Below, in pieces: positions 5,557-6,997 of a stretch of DNA of 6,997 nucleotides. A program made the translations under genes and the position numbers. Location: positions 1-6,997 of the forward strand of contig CALBGD010000250.1 of assembly GCA_937893735.1 (NCBI GenBank). The letters run 5' to 3'. A model generated the notes under the pieces. The model searched no databases, was not told where the DNA came from, and saw only the letters and a list, made by a program, of their open reading frames with translations. Source of the DNA: an uncultured Clostridia bacterium (GTDB taxonomy: Bacteria; Bacillota; Clostridia; Oscillospirales; Ruminococcaceae). Within the stretch, counting starts at the first letter, position 1, and each line of letters begins with the position of its first letter.

Positions 5557-6997
5557 TTATGCCTTTTTAAGTACTACTGCGGAATAAGACCCGCCTGCTC
5601 CCCATGCAGCCGCCAGAATATACTTGTATCCGGAAACGTCCACATTGGAATCCTTGCCGCCGATATAAGCCTTGGCGGTGCTTCCGAGCTTTCCTGCCAG
5701 AAGCTTTGCCGCATATGCAGCCTGCTCTGCGCCCGCAGCGGCTCTCGCCTCGCCGATGTTCTCCCTTACGGCGAACACCGGGATATCCCTGTCGAATACC
5801 TGCTTGTACGCGGAGAGTTCAAGGCTGTCTATATCCTTGTGGCCGTCAGCAAAGCCGCTTACTGCGTCTATCTCTGCGGGAGTGATCCCAGCGTCCGCGC
5901 ACGCCTGCTCTATCGCCTTTACCAGCGCGTCGCCGGAGCCTGCGATGGTTCCGTACTCAACGGCGTGGTGGGTCATTGCGCAGCCCGCTACCTCGGCGTA
6001 CTTATCAACGCCGCGCTTTGCAGCGGAGCTCTCCTTCTCGATGATGAGAGAAACGGAGCCCTCGCCGAGCACGAAGCCGGGCTTCTCAAGGGAGTAGGGC
6101 TTTGTCTCAGCCAGCAGACCGAGCTTTCCGTAGAGCTCTGCGTCTACGTCTGTGTTCTCGTCAGTGCCGCTTGCGACCATGATGTCCTCGCTGCCGCTGT
6201 GCAGAACGTCCGCAGCGTAGCACACGCTCTGGAGTCCCGCCTGAACGCTGTTCGCAACGGTGACGTTGTAGCCCTTTATTCCTGCAAAAATGCTGAAATA
6301 TCCGCCTGCCGCATTGTATACGGTGTTCGGGAATGAGAACGCACTGCCGTTAGCGGTGCCGCCCTCAACTACTGCCTTCTGGAACCCTACGATCTCGGTC
6401 ATGGGTCCGTCGGAGGTTCCCACAACTATGCCGATATCGTTCTCGTTGCTCTCGTCAATGGTGACCTTGCCGTCAGCAAGCGCGCGCATTCCGCTTATGA
6501 GCTGTATCTGGCTGAAGCGGTCGAGCTTGCGGTAGAACGCCATCTTGATTCCGTGCTCCTTGTAGTCCTCGGAGCTGAGCTGTGCGCGGATACCCTTGCC
6601 GTCCTCCTCGGTGCTGCCGACTACTTCGCCGATACCAGTGATGTAGAGCTTCTCCTTGTTGGTGTGGTCGGGGATCTCATGCGGATTCTTCGCGAACACG
6701 ATACTAGCGTTGTTTCCGCCGAATGCAAAGGAGTTGGACACCGCATAGTTCACGGTCTTTTCTCTCTTCGTGTTCGGTACGAAATCTATCTCGCCAGCCT
6801 TTTCCTTAAGAACCGCGAGGTCCTCGTCGGAATAGCCGATGGTCGGGGGAACGGTGTCCTCGCACACTGCCTTGACGGTGAGCACAGCCTCAATGGAGCC
6901 CGCCGCGCCCAGGCAGTGTCCTGTCATAGACTTGGTGGAGCTTACGGAGAGGTGCTTGTTCTCGTCAAACAGCGTGTGCAGTGAAAGGAACTCCGCC
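5557..6997 (-). CDS. Tandem beta-ketoacyl-ACP synthase fusion: active-type KS followed by a chain-length-factor-like KS (5' end outside window)
   Basis: One frame runs from the right edge to the stop at 5559-5557, about 479 visible codons. It opens inside a ketosynthase: AEFLSL (the downstream part of an ND..E motif), VSSTKSMTGH with catalytic Lys (6933-6931) and His (6918-6916), GAAGSIEA, and NSFAFGGNNAS, so most of domain 1, including its Cys, lies beyond 6997. After a short linker (AKNPHEIPDHTNKEK) a second ketosynthase-like domain begins at about 6651 (KLYITGIGEVVG), with FPNTVYNAAGG, SGTDEN and GFVLGEGSVSLIIE. In this domain the Cys position is Val (6246-6244, context ANSVQAGLQ), the first His position Phe (5853-5851), the Lys position Arg (5766-5764) and the GH position GE (Glu, 5751-5749). 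It should therefore not condense, as in chain-length factors. No start codon or ribosome binding site exists at the junction, so this is a true fusion. First visible gene of the operon; the ACP is not seen. Confidence 0.92.
   Translation of the reverse strand, partial: AEFLSLHTLFDENKHLSVSSTKSMTGHCLGAAGSIEAVLTVKAVCEDTVPPTIGYSDEDLAVLKEKAGEIDFVPNTKREKTVNYAVSNSFAFGGNNASIVFAKNPHEIPDHTNKEKLYITGIGEVVGSTEEDGKGIRAQLSSEDYKEHGIKMAFYRKLDRFSQIQLISGMRALADGKVTIDESNENDIGIVVGTSDGPMTEIVGFQKAVVEGGTANGSAFSFPNTVYNAAGGYFSIFAGIKGYNVTVANSVQAGLQSVCYAADVLHSGSEDIMVASGTDENTDVDAELYGKLGLLAETKPYSLEKPGFVLGEGSVSLIIEKESSAAKRGVDKYAEVAGCAMTHHAVEYGTIAGSGDALVKAIEQACADAGITPAEIDAVSGFADGHKDIDSLELSAYKQVFDRDIPVFAVRENIGEARAAAGAEQAAYAAKLLAGKLGSTAKAYIGGKDSNVDVSGYKYILAAAWGAGGSYSAVVLKKA

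Noticed and set aside
5422..6336. Rightward 304-codon frame opposite the ketosynthase
   Set aside because: Antisense shadow; the product is Cys/Arg-rich without domain features, while the leftward frame has clear ketosynthase motifs.
5557..6927. Treating ATG 6927 as the start of the ketosynthase gene
   Set aside because: The frame stays open to the edge and codes for AEFLSL...VSSTKS, which belongs to the ketosynthase fold upstream of this Met; starting at 6927 would cut off the catalytic Lys motif.

Overview
The window looks like part of a chromosome from an anaerobic, low-GC-lineage Gram-positive bacterium, most likely a Clostridia/Ruminococcaceae-type member of the Bacillota. This is inferred from the paired ACT-domain and DUF711/UPF0210 genes, the strong AGGAGG-type ribosome binding sites, and moderately GC-rich genes separated by AT-rich promoters. 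The species cannot be fixed from the sequence alone. No rRNA, tRNA, CRISPR array, transposase or phage gene is visible.

Layout. (1) Positions 1-474, minus strand: the N-terminal part of a PHP-domain phosphatase of the histidinol-phosphatase type, running off the left edge. (2) 475-713: an AT-rich divergent promoter region with two back-to-back promoters and a perfect 8+8 palindrome. (3) 714-2358, plus strand: a two-gene operon encoding a small stand-alone ACT-domain protein and a DUF711/UPF0210 (PFL-like) protein, closed by hairpins at 2366-2394 and 2404-2436. (4) 2436-2876, minus strand: a small unrecognised membrane protein that shares the second, bidirectional terminator. (5) 2895-2922: a perfect 28-bp palindromic terminator. 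(6) 2927-6997, minus strand: a tight operon reading leftwards. It encodes a tandem beta-ketoacyl synthase fusion (5' end outside the window), a FabG-type ketoreductase, a FabZ-type dehydratase, a 4'-phosphopantetheinyl transferase and a flavodoxin-fold reductase with an iron-sulfur-flavoprotein-like cysteine motif.

How the genes work together. The leftward operon has the condensing, keto-reducing, dehydrating and carrier-activating parts of a dedicated type II fatty-acid or highly reducing polyketide/polyene pathway. No enoyl reductase, acyl carrier protein or malonyl-CoA transacylase is seen in the window; these may lie upstream, beyond 6997. The most striking point is that the ketosynthase is one polypeptide. 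Its first domain keeps the catalytic Lys and His motifs, while its second domain has lost the Cys, both His and the Lys positions. This is the layout of a ketosynthase/chain-length-factor heterodimer fused into one chain. With a private PPTase and no visible enoyl reductase, the operon could make an unsaturated acyl or polyene product, but that is inference.
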